Below, one piece after another: positions 41,795 to 50,559 of a DNA stretch of 64,000 nucleotides. The position numbers were made by a program, and so were the translations under genes. The stretch lies in the NCBI RefSeq assembly GCF_000178855.1, contig NZ_ADVG01000003.1, positions 1,550,001 to 1,614,000 of the forward strand, in the 5' to 3' direction. A model generated the notes under the pieces. The model was given only the letters and a program-made list of their open reading frames with translations. It ran no database searches and was not told the origin of the DNA. The number at the start of each line of letters is the position of its first letter. Within the stretch, counting starts at the first letter, position 1. The stretch is from Ktedonobacter racemifer DSM 44963 (GTDB taxonomy: Bacteria > Chloroflexota > Ktedonobacteria > Ktedonobacterales > Ktedonobacteraceae).

Positions 41795-42697
41795 TTATGA
41801 CAGTCTGCTTTTTCGGTAGACACTGGGGGAGATGCCCATGAGCTTCCGAAAGACCTCCGTATAATAGCTGGCCCCACTGAAGCCACAAGCCGCAGCAATG
41901 GCTGTAACTGTGAGATTGCCATCTGCGAGCAGCGACAGACTTTTCTGGATGCGGTAATGCAGCAGGTATTCAATGGGCGTTTGATGAAGGGTTTGCTTGA
42001 AGAGGCTACAGCACTTGCTGCGGCACATCAAGCCAGCTGATGCAATGTCATTTAAGGCGATTTTTTCTGGATAGTGCTTCTGGATATATCCAATCATGTC
42101 TTTCAGGTGGTTGCTCGGCGCGGATGAGCATTGATGCAAGCCGTTTTTGGCCACGGTATTTTCGTACAGGAGTAACCAGAGCGAAGCAAACTGGATGTGG
42201 ATCTGAAATTCAAAATGATCTGATTGTTTCTGGGCTAACTGAAACATGGCTTTGATCAAGAGCAGGGCCTGAGACTGCCACGCCCCGTCTTGCGATAAAA
42301 GGATGGCATCACTGTCGGCATCATAGAACAAAGGATTGAGATAGTGGCTCTCGATATAGTCATTTCCTCCAAGCAGGGAAGGATGAAGGAGAAGCACGAT
42401 AAACACGCAGTCACTGTCATCGACCGCATACCCGAAATGCAGCCGATTGGTATTGACGATGATGCCCATGCCTTGTGAGAGTCGGTGCACCTTTTCATTG
42501 ACAAAATAGTGCATCTCGCCTTCCAGCACGATGATACACTCCAGTTCGCTATGCCAGTGGCACACGGCGGCTTTGTTGGGAAAGAGGGATAACTTTCCCG
42601 GGACGGAGCGGATCGGCACGTTCGGTGAGGTATAGGCAATGACTTCTGACAGGTCATCACGAACCGTTAACTGGAACACAGGCATCCTCCTGTTCAA
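41795..42697 (-). CDS. AraC family regulator with cupin sensor domain
   Basis: 300 aa. N-terminal cupin (AVCHWHSELECIIVLEGEMHYFVNEKVHRLSQGMGIIVNTNRLHFGY) and C-terminal double HTH (IALNDIASAGLMCRSKCCSLFKQTLHQTPIEYLLHYRIQKSLSLL; GFSGASYYTEVFRKLMGISPSVYRKS). Start uncertain: TTG at 42697 or ATG at 42685, which touches AGGAGG. Divergent from the sugar isomerase/dehydrogenase genes, which it probably activates. Confidence 0.9.
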   Translation of the reverse strand: MNRRMPVFQLTVRDDLSEVIAYTSPNVPIRSVPGKLSLFPNKAAVCHWHSELECIIVLEGEMHYFVNEKVHRLSQGMGIIVNTNRLHFGYAVDDSDCVFIVLLLHPSLLGGNDYIESHYLNPLFYDADSDAILLSQDGAWQSQALLLIKAMFQLAQKQSDHFEFQIHIQFASLWLLLYENTVAKNGLHQCSSAPSNHLKDMIGYIQKHYPEKIALNDIASAGLMCRSKCCSLFKQTLHQTPIEYLLHYRIQKSLSLLADGNLTVTAIAAACGFSGASYYTEVFRKLMGISPSVYRKSRLS

Positions 42698-42830
42698 GAA
42701 AAATACGATAGTTATAGCATCATAGCAGAAATTGATAGCTCTTCCAATAGAAATAGATTATTGTTATGGTATAGAAAAACGCAACGTCAGGATACCCCCA
42801 CAATAAAAAGGGAGGGCTTCTCCTTGCTGA
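42641..42830. repeat. Direct repeat A: araC 5' end plus decayed MATE-gene 5' end
   Basis: Covers the start of the AraC gene, the upstream ATACGATAGTTATAG segment and a decayed reading of the MATE gene's beginning (GAAAAACGCAACGTCAGGATACCCCC). It aligns in the same orientation with 45067-45215, which precedes the intact MATE gene (GAAAAACGCACCATCAGAATACCCCG). Confidence 0.65.
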
Positions 42831-43043
42831 GCGCAAACCGTAGGCCAACATGCGCGGGCCGCGTGCGAGAAGTCTGCTCATCAACACGAGCACATGGAAA
42901 AGACTGTTGCGTAGGCGAGGAGAACATAGGCGGGGATGAGAAAACACCCCGTTTTTTTGTTCTCTCTGCTATCTATAGAGGTTTTTAGATGACGTTGAAC
43001 ATATGAGCCAGCCTGTAGAGGGCATTCACAAAGGTTTTTTCAC

Positions 43044-43793
43044 ATGAAAACAATGGCGTTGCAATTGTTTACTGTACGCGATGAAACGGCACGAGACTTC
43101 GCGGGTACGCTCAGGCGTGTGTCAGAGCTAGGCTATACAGCGGTAGAGTTTGCTGGCTATGGTGGTCTGTCCATCCCACAGATGCAAGCGCTACTGGCCG
43201 AAACCGGTATCCAGGCTCTCTCTTCCCACCTTGCGCTGGAGACCCTGGAACAGTGCTTTGAACAAGAGGCTGAGTACGCTCTGGCCATTGGCTGCCCGTA
43301 CATCGTCGTACCCTGGCTTCCACCCGATCAACGCACAACGGAAGCGTTTACCGCGTTGGCGGAAACCTTAAACCGTCTTGGCAGCAAAGCCAAAGCGCGA
43401 GGTTTGACCCTTGGTTATCATAACCACGACTTTGAATTCGCGCCCATGAGCGACGAGAATCCCACGCTTGTGCTCGACTCTCTCTTCGAGCATACCGATC
43501 CTGCCAGTGTCACTTTTGAACTCGATACATACTGGGCAGCCTTTGCTGGTGTCGATCCCGTCGACTACCTGCAACGCCACTCCGGACGTGTCACGCTGGT
43601 TCATCTGAAGGACATGACACCTGAACGCACATTCACCGAAGTAGGCGCGGGCACCCTGCCCATCGCCGAGATTATTGCAGCCGCACGCGCTAGCGGAGCA
43701 CAGGGCTATATCGTGGAAAACGATCAGCCACGCATTCCTGCATTGGAGAGCGCCGGACGTTCTCTGCACTTCTTGCGTACGTTGCCCGAATGA
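43044..43793 (+). CDS. Sugar phosphate isomerase/epimerase (AP endonuclease 2-fold)
   Basis: 249-aa TIM barrel of the xylose-isomerase-like group: LQLFTVRDETARDFAGTLRRVSELGYTAVEFAGYGG at the start, metal-site segments LGYHNHDFEF, FELDTYWAAFAGVDP and VHLKDM, and final E in YIVENDQ. Likely isomerises or epimerises a sugar or inositol derivative in the cytoplasm. Followed 21 bases later by a Gfo/Idh/MocA dehydrogenase gene; together a small catabolic operon. Confidence 0.9.
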   Translation: MKTMALQLFTVRDETARDFAGTLRRVSELGYTAVEFAGYGGLSIPQMQALLAETGIQALSSHLALETLEQCFEQEAEYALAIGCPYIVVPWLPPDQRTTEAFTALAETLNRLGSKAKARGLTLGYHNHDFEFAPMSDENPTLVLDSLFEHTDPASVTFELDTYWAAFAGVDPVDYLQRHSGRVTLVHLKDMTPERTFTEVGAGTLPIAEIIAAARASGAQGYIVENDQPRIPALESAGRSLHFLRTLPE

Positions 43794-43814
43794 GTATAGG
43801 AGCATACAAGTCAA

Positions 43815-44927
43815 GTGAAGACAGAAGAAAAGGTTTCTATCGGCGTCATCGGGTGCGGAGCAATCAGTTCAATCTATCTCCAGGCTCCGCGCACCTTTGA
43901 TATCCTGAGTATTGTCGCCTGTTCGGACCAGGTAAGAGAGCGTGCGGAGAGCCAGGCTGCCGCGTTTGGCATTCCGAAAGTGTTAAGTGTAGAGGAACTG
44001 CTGAATGACCCGGACATAGAGGTTGTGCTCAATCTGACGATTCCTAAAGCCCATGCTGAGATAGGTATGGCCGCGCTCAATGCCGGGAAAGCGGTCTATG
44101 GTGAAAAACCGCTGGCCCTTGAACGCGAGGAGGGGCAGGCCCTTTTACGCCTGGCTCGAGAACGCCGGTTGCGGGTCGGCAGTGCGCCTGATACCTTTCT
44201 GGGCGGTGGCATCCAGACCTGCATCGATCTGATCAATGATGGAGTAATTGGCGTGCCCGTCGCGGCGGCTGCATTCTTTATGGGGCATGGTCCCGAAGAC
44301 TGGCATCCTGATCCAAATTTCTTCTATCAACCCGGAGCCGGGCCGCTCTTTGATATGGGACCCTATTACCTGACGGCTCTGATCGCCATGATGGGACCCG
44401 TACAACGCGTTTCCAGTTCAACTCGCATTACGTTCCCCGAACGCCAGATTACCAGTCAGCCACACGCTGGCGAGATCATCATAGTGAATACCCCAACCCA
44501 TATCGCCGGTACATTGGAGTTTGAGAATGGAGCGATTGCCACCCTGATTACGAGTTTCGATGTCTGGCATCATCATCTCCCAAACATCGAAATTTATGGA
44601 ACTGAGGGATCACTGCGGGTACCCGATCCAAATACATTTGGGGGGCCGATTCAGATCAGGCGTATGGATGAAACGGCCTGGCGTGAGGTGTCTGTGACAC
44701 GGGGTTATACCAACAATTCGCGAGGCATTGGTCTGGCTGATATGGCGTATGCCATACGCACTGGCGCATCCCATCGAGCCAGTCAAGAACTGGCCTTTCA
44801 TGTTTTGGATATCATGCAAACCCTGCATGAATCGGCGCGCGAAGGCCATCATATCACTCTGGGCAGCACCTGTTCCAGGCCGGCATCTCTTGATCCGAGT
44901 ATCTTTGCTCAGGATGCTCTGGGATAA
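43815..44927 (+). CDS. Gfo/Idh/MocA family oxidoreductase
   Basis: 370 aa. N-terminal Rossmann fold (SIGVIGCGAISSIYLQAPRTF), the E-K-P motif in VYGEKPLALEREEG near residue 95, and a C-terminal alpha/beta domain (GPLFDMGPYYLTALIAMMGPV). NAD(P)-dependent oxidation of a sugar, inositol or amino-sugar. GTG start at 43815 with AGGAG somewhat distant. Works with the isomerase upstream. Confidence 0.92.
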   Translation: MKTEEKVSIGVIGCGAISSIYLQAPRTFDILSIVACSDQVRERAESQAAAFGIPKVLSVEELLNDPDIEVVLNLTIPKAHAEIGMAALNAGKAVYGEKPLALEREEGQALLRLARERRLRVGSAPDTFLGGGIQTCIDLINDGVIGVPVAAAAFFMGHGPEDWHPDPNFFYQPGAGPLFDMGPYYLTALIAMMGPVQRVSSSTRITFPERQITSQPHAGEIIIVNTPTHIAGTLEFENGAIATLITSFDVWHHHLPNIEIYGTEGSLRVPDPNTFGGPIQIRRMDETAWREVSVTRGYTNNSRGIGLADMAYAIRTGASHRASQELAFHVLDIMQTLHESAREGHHITLGSTCSRPASLDPSIFAQDALG

Positions 44928-45066
44928 GAAGCAGCCTCGCCACATAGAGCTTTATTCATATTTGCCGGGATTTAGGCCCACCTGCCAGACTGGCGCTTGG
45001 ACCGCCCCGCGCAGCACCTGTACAGTACATGACTTGATCACACACGTCTGCGCCTCAACAGACAAG

Positions 45067-45215
45067 GACTTTTGGCAGGTCATTGCGAACCGTTCACCGG
45101 AACGCAGATAGTCACCCATTCAAGGAAGATACGATAGTTATAGAATCAGAGCGGAATTGATATGGAAAAACGCACCATCAGAATACCCCGCAGGAAGGGG
45201 GAAGGGGAGCTCATA
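45067..45215. repeat. Direct repeat B: decayed araC 5' end plus MATE-gene 5' end
   Basis: Second copy of the repeat at 42641. Here the araC side is the decayed one (the minus strand still reads like the first 15 codons of the AraC gene but with lesions), while the MATE start is intact. Confidence 0.65.
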
Positions 45216-46619
45216 CCTGAGCTCAAGCCGCAGACCAGCACGCGTGAGGGGACGCGTGCGTTCTATCGGACCTTGTTCGCCCTGGTCTTGCCGATTGCCT
45301 TGCAGAATCTCCTCACCGCCGTGGGGAGTTCTGCTAACGTCATTATGCTCGGTTCTGTCAGCCAGACGGACCTTTCCGCCGTTTCTCTCGCCAGCCAGAT
45401 CCTTTTCATCTTGAATCTCTTCTTTGCCGGACTGACTATCGGCGCCACCATGCTGGTGGCGCAGTATTGGGGCAAAGGAGACACAGGAGCGATTGAGACG
45501 CTCTACGGGATCACCTTGAGGCTCTCGCTCTTGATTGCCGTGATATTTTGCGCGGGTGCCTGCTTGTGCCCGCAACTCTTGATGCTGCTCTTTACTTCGG
45601 ATAAGGATCTCATCGCCACAGGTGCCTCCTATCTGCGCTTTGCTGGTCCTTCGTATCTCTTTATGAGCATTTCGCTGATCTATCTGTGCTTTATCCGCAG
45701 TATGGAGCGGGTCCATATCAGCACCCTCATCACCTCGATCTCCCTGGTCCTCAATGTTGGTCTGAACGCACTCTTTATCTTTGGACTGTTTGGGGCACCA
45801 AAACTCGGAGTCGTTGGAGTTGCTCTCGCCACGACCATCGCTCAAGCGTTTGGACTGGCTTGGTGTCTGATTGACTCCCGGCGCGCTTCCACTGCGCAAC
45901 TGAGGCTGCGCGCGCTGTTTGTCCGCAGCCCGCTGCTTTTTCGGGACTACCTGCGGTATGCCTCGCCTGTTCTGGGAAACGAATGCGTCTGGGGTGGGGC
46001 GATTGCCATGTACGCGGTCATCCTGGGACACCTGGGAGCTGATGTCGTCGCAGCCAATTCTCTTGCGACCGTCGTTGGAGATCTCGCTACCGTTGTGAGC
46101 CTTGGCATTGCCAGCGGCGGAGCTATCCTGCTTGGCAAGGAAATCGGGGAGAAGCAGTTGGAGCGGGCCAGGGGGGACGCCTCTCGGTTATGCAAACTGG
46201 CCCTTCTCTGTGGCGCTGCCGGGGGCATCCTGATCCTGTTGACCAGGCCGCTTCTCCTTCAAATCGTCCCCTTGACGAGGGCAGCGTCTGGATATCTGGC
46301 GGTCATGTTGTTCATCAACGCCTATTACGTAATTGGGAAATCCATCAATGCGACGGCAATTGTCGGCGTGTTCTGCGCTGGTGGAGACTCCCGATTTGGG
46401 CTTGTCAATGATGCACTGGTCATGTGGGGCTTCTCCGTCCCGCTTGGCTTGTTATGTGCCTTTGTATTTCGGTTTCCTGCCATGGTGGTGTATTTCGTGC
46501 TCTGCCTGGATGAATTCGTCAAAATGCCTTTTATCTATCGGCATTATCGACGTTTTACCTGGCTCAAGAACATCACCAGGGATTTCTCATCAGAAGGAGA
46601 TGTGGAACAGGAAGCCTGA
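45162..46619 (+). CDS. MATE family efflux transporter
   Basis: 485 aa, twelve TM segments in two MATE repeats (VLPIALQNLLTAVGSSANVIMLGSVSQTDLSAVSLASQ; YASPVLGNECVWGGAIAMYAVILGHLGADVVAANSLATVVGDLA). Cation-coupled antiporter of the inner membrane, NorM/DinF-like group. ATG 45162, no strong ribosome site. Followed closely by an acetyltransferase gene, possibly a modify-and-export pair. Confidence 0.9.
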   Translation: MEKRTIRIPRRKGEGELIPELKPQTSTREGTRAFYRTLFALVLPIALQNLLTAVGSSANVIMLGSVSQTDLSAVSLASQILFILNLFFAGLTIGATMLVAQYWGKGDTGAIETLYGITLRLSLLIAVIFCAGACLCPQLLMLLFTSDKDLIATGASYLRFAGPSYLFMSISLIYLCFIRSMERVHISTLITSISLVLNVGLNALFIFGLFGAPKLGVVGVALATTIAQAFGLAWCLIDSRRASTAQLRLRALFVRSPLLFRDYLRYASPVLGNECVWGGAIAMYAVILGHLGADVVAANSLATVVGDLATVVSLGIASGGAILLGKEIGEKQLERARGDASRLCKLALLCGAAGGILILLTRPLLLQIVPLTRAASGYLAVMLFINAYYVIGKSINATAIVGVFCAGGDSRFGLVNDALVMWGFSVPLGLLCAFVFRFPAMVVYFVLCLDEFVKMPFIYRHYRRFTWLKNITRDFSSEGDVEQEA

Positions 46620-46687
46620 ACATGCTGAAGGAGACGACGCCATTCGTCGATGGCATATGAGTGAAAAAACAGAAAGAAGAGGGTCTT

Positions 46688-47299
46688 ATGAGTCAAGAAG
46701 AGAATCCTATGACACAGAGAGAACGGATCGCCAGTGGGAAGCTTTTCACCGATATGAGTGAAGGATTACCAGAAGAACGACTCCGCGCCAAAGAACAGAT
46801 GTATGACTTTAACCATACGAGACCGACGGAAATCGAAAAGCGCCACGAGTTGATGAAGGAGATGTTCGGAGCCGTAGGGGAACGCTGTTGGATCGAACCG
46901 CCCATTTATTTCTGCTATGGAATCAATGTGTTTATCGGTGATATGGTCTACGCCAATTTTAACCTGAGTCTGGTAGACGATTACAAGATTATCATCGGAA
47001 ACCGGGTCATGTTTGGGCCCAATGTCACGATTGCGGTGACCGGGCATCCCATTGATCCCACGCACCGGGGATACATGTATGCTCTTCCAGTAACCATTGG
47101 AGAGAATGTGTGGGTTGGCGCAGGCGCGGTCATATGTCCGGGCGTGACTATTGGGGAGAATACCGTCATTGGGGCAGGCAGTATTGTCACAAAGGATATT
47201 CCTGCCAATGTAGTTGCTGCGGGGAATCCCTGCAAAGTGCTTCGAGAAATCAATGAACAGGATAGAATCTACTATTACAAAGATCGCAAGATCGAGTAA
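46688..47299 (+). CDS. Maltose/galactoside O-acetyltransferase-like protein
   Basis: About 203 aa from the ATG at 46688 (GTG at 46661 also possible). Left-handed beta-helix hexapeptide repeats: GINVFIGDMVYANFNLSLVDDYKIIIGNRVMFGPNVTIAVTGHPIDP (catalytic His in GHP), WVGAGAVICPGVTIGENTVIGAGSIVTKDIPANVVAAGNPCKVLREI. Acetyl-CoA-dependent sugar acetylation in the cytoplasm. Same strand as, and 68 bases after, the MATE gene. Confidence 0.92.
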   Translation: MSQEENPMTQRERIASGKLFTDMSEGLPEERLRAKEQMYDFNHTRPTEIEKRHELMKEMFGAVGERCWIEPPIYFCYGINVFIGDMVYANFNLSLVDDYKIIIGNRVMFGPNVTIAVTGHPIDPTHRGYMYALPVTIGENVWVGAGAVICPGVTIGENTVIGAGSIVTKDIPANVVAAGNPCKVLREINEQDRIYYYKDRKIE

Positions 47300-47308
47300 A
47301 GAAGGCGC

Positions 47309-47336
47309 AGTCCAGACAGCTCTAGCTGTCTGGACT
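47309..47336 (+). terminator. 13-bp hairpin after the acetyltransferase gene
   Basis: Arms 47309-47321 and 47324-47336 pair perfectly, loop CT; nine bases past the stop codon. Confidence 0.6.
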
Positions 47337-47349
47337 GATCTTGCTCCAA

Positions 47350-47460
47350 TGGGTGGGAGAAGGAAGAAGACACGGCCTCAATGGTGGTGTCTCGTTGGAA
47401 GCTTTCCATCACCACTTTAAACGTAAACTCCGAGGTGTACTGTTTGCGCTTGCTTGTCAT
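47350..47460 (-). pseudogene. IS3-family OrfA stub (first type)
   Basis: Minus strand M-T-S-K-R-K-Q-Y-T-S-E-F-T-F-K-V-V-M-E-S then FQRDTTIEAV, the beginning of an IS3-family HTH OrfA. The frame decays after about 35 residues and ends near the acetyltransferase terminator. Confidence 0.55.
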
Positions 47461-47509
47461 GAGTTCGTACCTGCTCTCTTCGATTACTGTCTATTTTACC
47501 AGGTACGCA

Positions 47510-47651
47510 ACATTGTGCCAGTGTCTTCTCTTCCTTCAACAGTTCTCGAACCACTTTGGCCTTAAAATTTGCTGTATAGTGTTTTCTCATCATGTGTTGA
47601 GTATATCTTATTTCCACCTCTTGCCGTGTTCAAATTCTTAGGGCCATTATA
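47510..47651 (-). pseudogene. IS3-family OrfA stub (second type) with IS end
   Basis: Minus strand M-M-R-K-H-Y-T-A-N-F-K-A-K-V-V-R-E-L-L-K, then EEKTLAQ, nearly identical to the OrfA start at 49568. Upstream of it lies the same IS end (…TTAGGGCCATTATA on the plus strand, ending near 47651) as at 49625. Everything after 27 codons is lost, joined to the first stub. Confidence 0.65.
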
Positions 47652-47868
47652 CCTAAATTTCAAAGGGTGGCAAAATCCTGAAAATTACGATAAATTACTG
47701 AATCGGATACTCAGAGCTCTCCAGATAGGTGATTAATGAACTATAATATCGCCCTAAGACCGTTGCATATGGCCTTGCAGGCACCAATGGCTAGCATTGA
47801 TATTGTTGCGTGTATACGTCAGAGCAAGCTATAATCGCGGTGCGAACTTCGTCAACAACGGCCAGCCA
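47652..47868. other. Spacer, nothing recognised
   Basis: About 215 bases of AT-rich sequence between an IS3 remnant and the VanZ gene's terminator hairpin. Confidence 0.3.
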
Positions 47869-47906
47869 AGCAGAAATCGCGAGCATTTATGTTCGCGATT
47901 TCTGCT
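47869..47906 (-). terminator. 14-bp hairpin after the vanZ-like gene
   Basis: Arms 47869-47882 and 47893-47906 pair perfectly around a 10-base loop, eight bases beyond the stop codon at 47914. Confidence 0.55.
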
Positions 47907-47913
47907 TTCCAGC

Positions 47914-48414
47914 CTAGTGCGCCGATTGATACCTTACCTTGAAGAATAGGAAACGAAGTAAGATAAATAATATGAGTAAAATTGTACCAGCCACAACAAT
48001 AAATCGGTCTAGTTTTTCATTATCAACATACTTATTGCTTAAATCATATAGTATCAGCCCAAGAAACCCGCCAAAAGTATTCGTGATTACATCTGTTATA
48101 TCTGTTGCTCCGATCGCGAATACAAATTGAATCATCTCGGCAGCAAGACTAAAAATGAATACAAAAGCGAGCTTTCGCCAAAAGTTAGCTCGTTTGAGAT
48201 TGACACTTAAAAGCAAGCCGAAAGGAATAAAAACGACAAAATTATAGATCATCTCTCTCAAATTATCTCGCGAAGCACCTGCAAATGGAATCAAGTTAAG
48301 ACTTCTAGTTTGATAATCTAATACTGAGGATAAATTAAATGAAAATTTGAACAAAACTAACCATAGCAGGATTAGTAGGTATAAGGCTAATAATGTTTTA
48401 GATAATGACTTCAC
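47914..48414 (-). CDS. VanZ-family membrane protein
   Basis: About 166 aa from the GTG at 48414 (AGAGGT upstream; a TTG at 48441 would add nine residues). VanZ features: SLNLIPFAGASRDNLREMIYNFVVFIPFGLLLSVN, then FSLAAEMIQFVFAIGATDITDVITNTFGGFLGLIL, with the conserved D-x-x-D-x-x-x-N-x-x-G. Four TM segments plus a C-terminal one. Noticeably AT-rich compared with most neighbours, suggesting foreign origin. Some VanZ proteins give teicoplanin tolerance; most are uncharacterised. Confidence 0.88.
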   Translation of the reverse strand: MKSLSKTLLALYLLILLWLVLFKFSFNLSSVLDYQTRSLNLIPFAGASRDNLREMIYNFVVFIPFGLLLSVNLKRANFWRKLAFVFIFSLAAEMIQFVFAIGATDITDVITNTFGGFLGLILYDLSNKYVDNEKLDRFIVVAGTILLILFILLRFLFFKVRYQSAH

Positions 48415-48553
48415 TTGTGGTACCTCTGAATCTTTTAGCAATTATAGCATAGTTTCGTCGGACCAAATAGGCTGAAAAGAACAAAAGGTATGATGTCATC
48501 TTCATACAATCTAAGAATCGACGGGGAATTCGCGAAATTTGTGGCGGAGGGTT

Positions 48554-49288
48554 CTAGATCGACACGCTCAGCCAAATCCGACGCAAATGCGCGTCAACGT
48601 CATTTTTATAGTTCTGACCTCTGTAACCGGGATCATTTTTATAGTTTGGTTCTTCATTACTGATCTGCACGTTGGCCTGCAGAAGCAGATCACAATACTG
48701 CGGGCTGGTAAAATGGCTGCCCTGATCGCTATTGCAGATAACTGGAACAGCTTGCTTGAGCGCATACTCAACAGCGCTGAGCACGAAAGGCATTTCCAGC
48801 GTCTGATCCAGTTCCCAACTGAGCACATAGCGCGAATACCAATCGAGAACCGCAACCAGATACATCCAACCTTTGTGCATACGAATATACGTGATATCAA
48901 CGCCCCAGACATGATTGGGATACTTACAGGTCACATGGCGTAACAGATAGGGATACACGCGTTCCTGCTGGCTGCGTCGGCTCAGGTTCGGGCCAGGATA
49001 GATGGCCGCAATACCCATCTCACGCATGTATTTGGCCACTGTTTTTCGATTGATCTGGATGCCCTCTTGTTTCAGTTGAACCGCGATTCGCCGTGAACCG
49101 TAGAAAGGATACTGCGTGTAAATCTCATCAATTCGATGCTTGATCCTCACTTCTTCCTCGGATGGAAGACGAGGTTGGTAATAGAGACTGGAACGACTCA
49201 CACTCAACAAATCTGCTTGCACACTGAGAGGCAGCTCGCTCTCTCCACGTTCAATCAAAGCTACTCGCTCATCACAAGGGAGGCTCAA
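48554..49288 (-). pseudogene. IS3-family OrfB (rve integrase), C-terminally truncated
   Basis: HTH_21 segment then the integrase core with VWGVDITYIRMHKGWMYLVAVLDWYSRYVLSW (first D) and VICNSDQGSHFTSPQY (second D). Homology ends at LLLQANVQIS; the D-x-35-E glutamate region is replaced by unrelated residues repeating N-Y-K-N-D. Inactive. Would normally be made as an OrfAB fusion by -1 frameshifting. Confidence 0.8.
48600..48646. repeat. Two 14-base direct repeats at the truncated IS3 end
   Basis: TCATTTTTATAGTT occurs at 48600-48613 and 48633-48646, period 33. They lie where the IS3 OrfB frame loses homology, and look like the repeated end sites of another element (IS21-type ends often have such repeats). 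Confidence 0.45.
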
Positions 49289-49625
49289 TGCCAGATTTTT
49301 TTTTGAGCCAGGCGACCTGCGTCGTCAACTTCCCAATTTCGTCGTAGAGGTCAGTAAGTTGTTTTTCATAAGCAGCTTTCAGATCAGCAGTTGAGTCCTG
49401 TTTTTCAAACAGGCTTGGGAGGCCCTCCAATGCCTGTGCCCGCCAATTCTTTAGCTGCGTGGGATGAACCTCATATTCCAAGGCGATTTGTGCAATGGTC
49501 TTCTCTTCTTTGAGCAATTCTTGAACCACTTTGGCCTTGAATGCTGCCGTATACTGTTTTCTCATCATCCTTCAGTAGATCTTATTCCAGTCTCTTTCTG
49601 TGTTCAAATTTCTAGGGCCATTATA
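48647..49625 (-). mobile_element. IS3-family element, 3'-truncated
   Basis: Retains the orfA-proximal end (…TCTAGGGCCATTATA, ending at 49625), orfA, a nine-A slippery site and most of orfB, but lacks the orfB 3' end and the other terminal repeat. Truncation point about 48650-48660. Confidence 0.75.
49272..49568 (-). CDS. IS3-family OrfA
   Basis: 98 aa: HTH (KAKVVQELLKEEKTIAQIALEYEVHPTQLKNWRAQAL) and a leucine-zipper-like coiled coil (LKAAYEKQLTDLYDEIGKLTTQVAWLKKK). Nine A on the minus strand (49296-49304) inside AWLKKK form the expected -1 slippery site for OrfAB. Intact, but its partner OrfB is truncated. Confidence 0.85.
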   Translation of the reverse strand: MMRKQYTAAFKAKVVQELLKEEKTIAQIALEYEVHPTQLKNWRAQALEGLPSLFEKQDSTADLKAAYEKQLTDLYDEIGKLTTQVAWLKKKSGIEPPL

Positions 49626-49948
49626 TTGGTTATCTGAACACCTGGCTCCAGAAGCGGATCGCAACACTCGCCATGTGTAAATTCACGGCAGGATGATCGG
49701 GAAATTCTCGCCACATCTCGACCGAAGAAGTGGTAAATTAACCGAAGGATGGACCGATTTTGTACTGAATGGTGGAATTTTACACTGAAGCATGGAAATT
49801 GACGCTTCGGTGCCTGGAAAAACCGCTCCCCATCTAGCATCATCCATCATTCTTCTGTAAATTGACCGCTTTTGAGATGCGAGCGGCAAACGTCGCGCGT
49901 GAAGCAAGCTTTCGTCTGCTGAGGCTGACAGAAGCTGAGATCCCACGC
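49626..49948. other. Non-coding stretch with IS21-like end sequences
   Basis: Contains GTAAATTAACCGAAGG, GGACCGATTTTGTACTG, GGAATTTTACACTG and CTGTAAATTGACCG, resembling the multiple short repeats of IS21-family ends. No transposase gene is attached. Low certainty. Confidence 0.3.
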
Positions 49949-50177
49949 TTTGCTGTTAGCTTCTGAGGAACAATGGAGCGGATTTGCACGGTAAGAGAGT
50001 TTCTTCGACCCTCTTTCGGCTCGGCAAGTGGCTTGAGCCAAGGGATGATCGTCTCCCTTTTGCGTGGCAGGAATGGCGTTGTTAGATCGGTACGTTCTCT
50101 CTTGTACCGCTTCCTAAGCCACTTTATTTTCCTTATCGTGCAAATCCGCTCCATTGTTCCTCAGAGGCCAACAGCAA
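49949..50177. mobile_element. 229-bp inverted-repeat element without ORF
   Basis: Arms 49963-49990 and 50137-50164 are perfectly complementary (28 bp) and continue outward with two mismatches to 49949 and 50177 (about 42 bp in all). The 146-bp centre has no supported gene. Looks like a non-autonomous transposon. Confidence 0.6.
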
Positions 50178-50559
50178 AGTGTCTTAAAAGAGGTAAAAAG
50201 ATAGAATTGCTAGAGAAACCAATTCGCCACCAATGGGTCATGCGCCTGCAGCACACCACCACACATGAAAAAGGTTTATACTCTCTACTATTGGTCACAC
50301 GGATTCCCTTTTTTAGGGGAATACCTCGGCCATGAGCCATCGAATGAAACAATTTGCAACCCAAACCATCGCGAAGTTCTTCCTCATCTATCGCGAAAAT
50401 ACGTTCTGCACAGAATGGCACACGCAATAAAGTGGGTCGTACGCTCTTCTCGGAGGGCGAGATTGTCGCTCCTTTGCCACCAACCCGCTCTTTCCCTGAC
50501 ATCAGTTGGCGGCTCTGTCTCAATTGAGATGTATTGATGCGGCATGGACACGCTTCCTG
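50178..50559. other. Spacer downstream of the histidine kinase, nothing recognised
   Basis: Open frames on both strands up to 120 codons, none with a ribosome site or a recognisable family. Confidence 0.3.

Noticed and set aside
45138..46031. 297-codon minus-strand frame opposite the MATE gene
   Set aside because: Gln/Arg/Asp-rich, no ribosome site; the plus-strand MATE protein is unmistakable.
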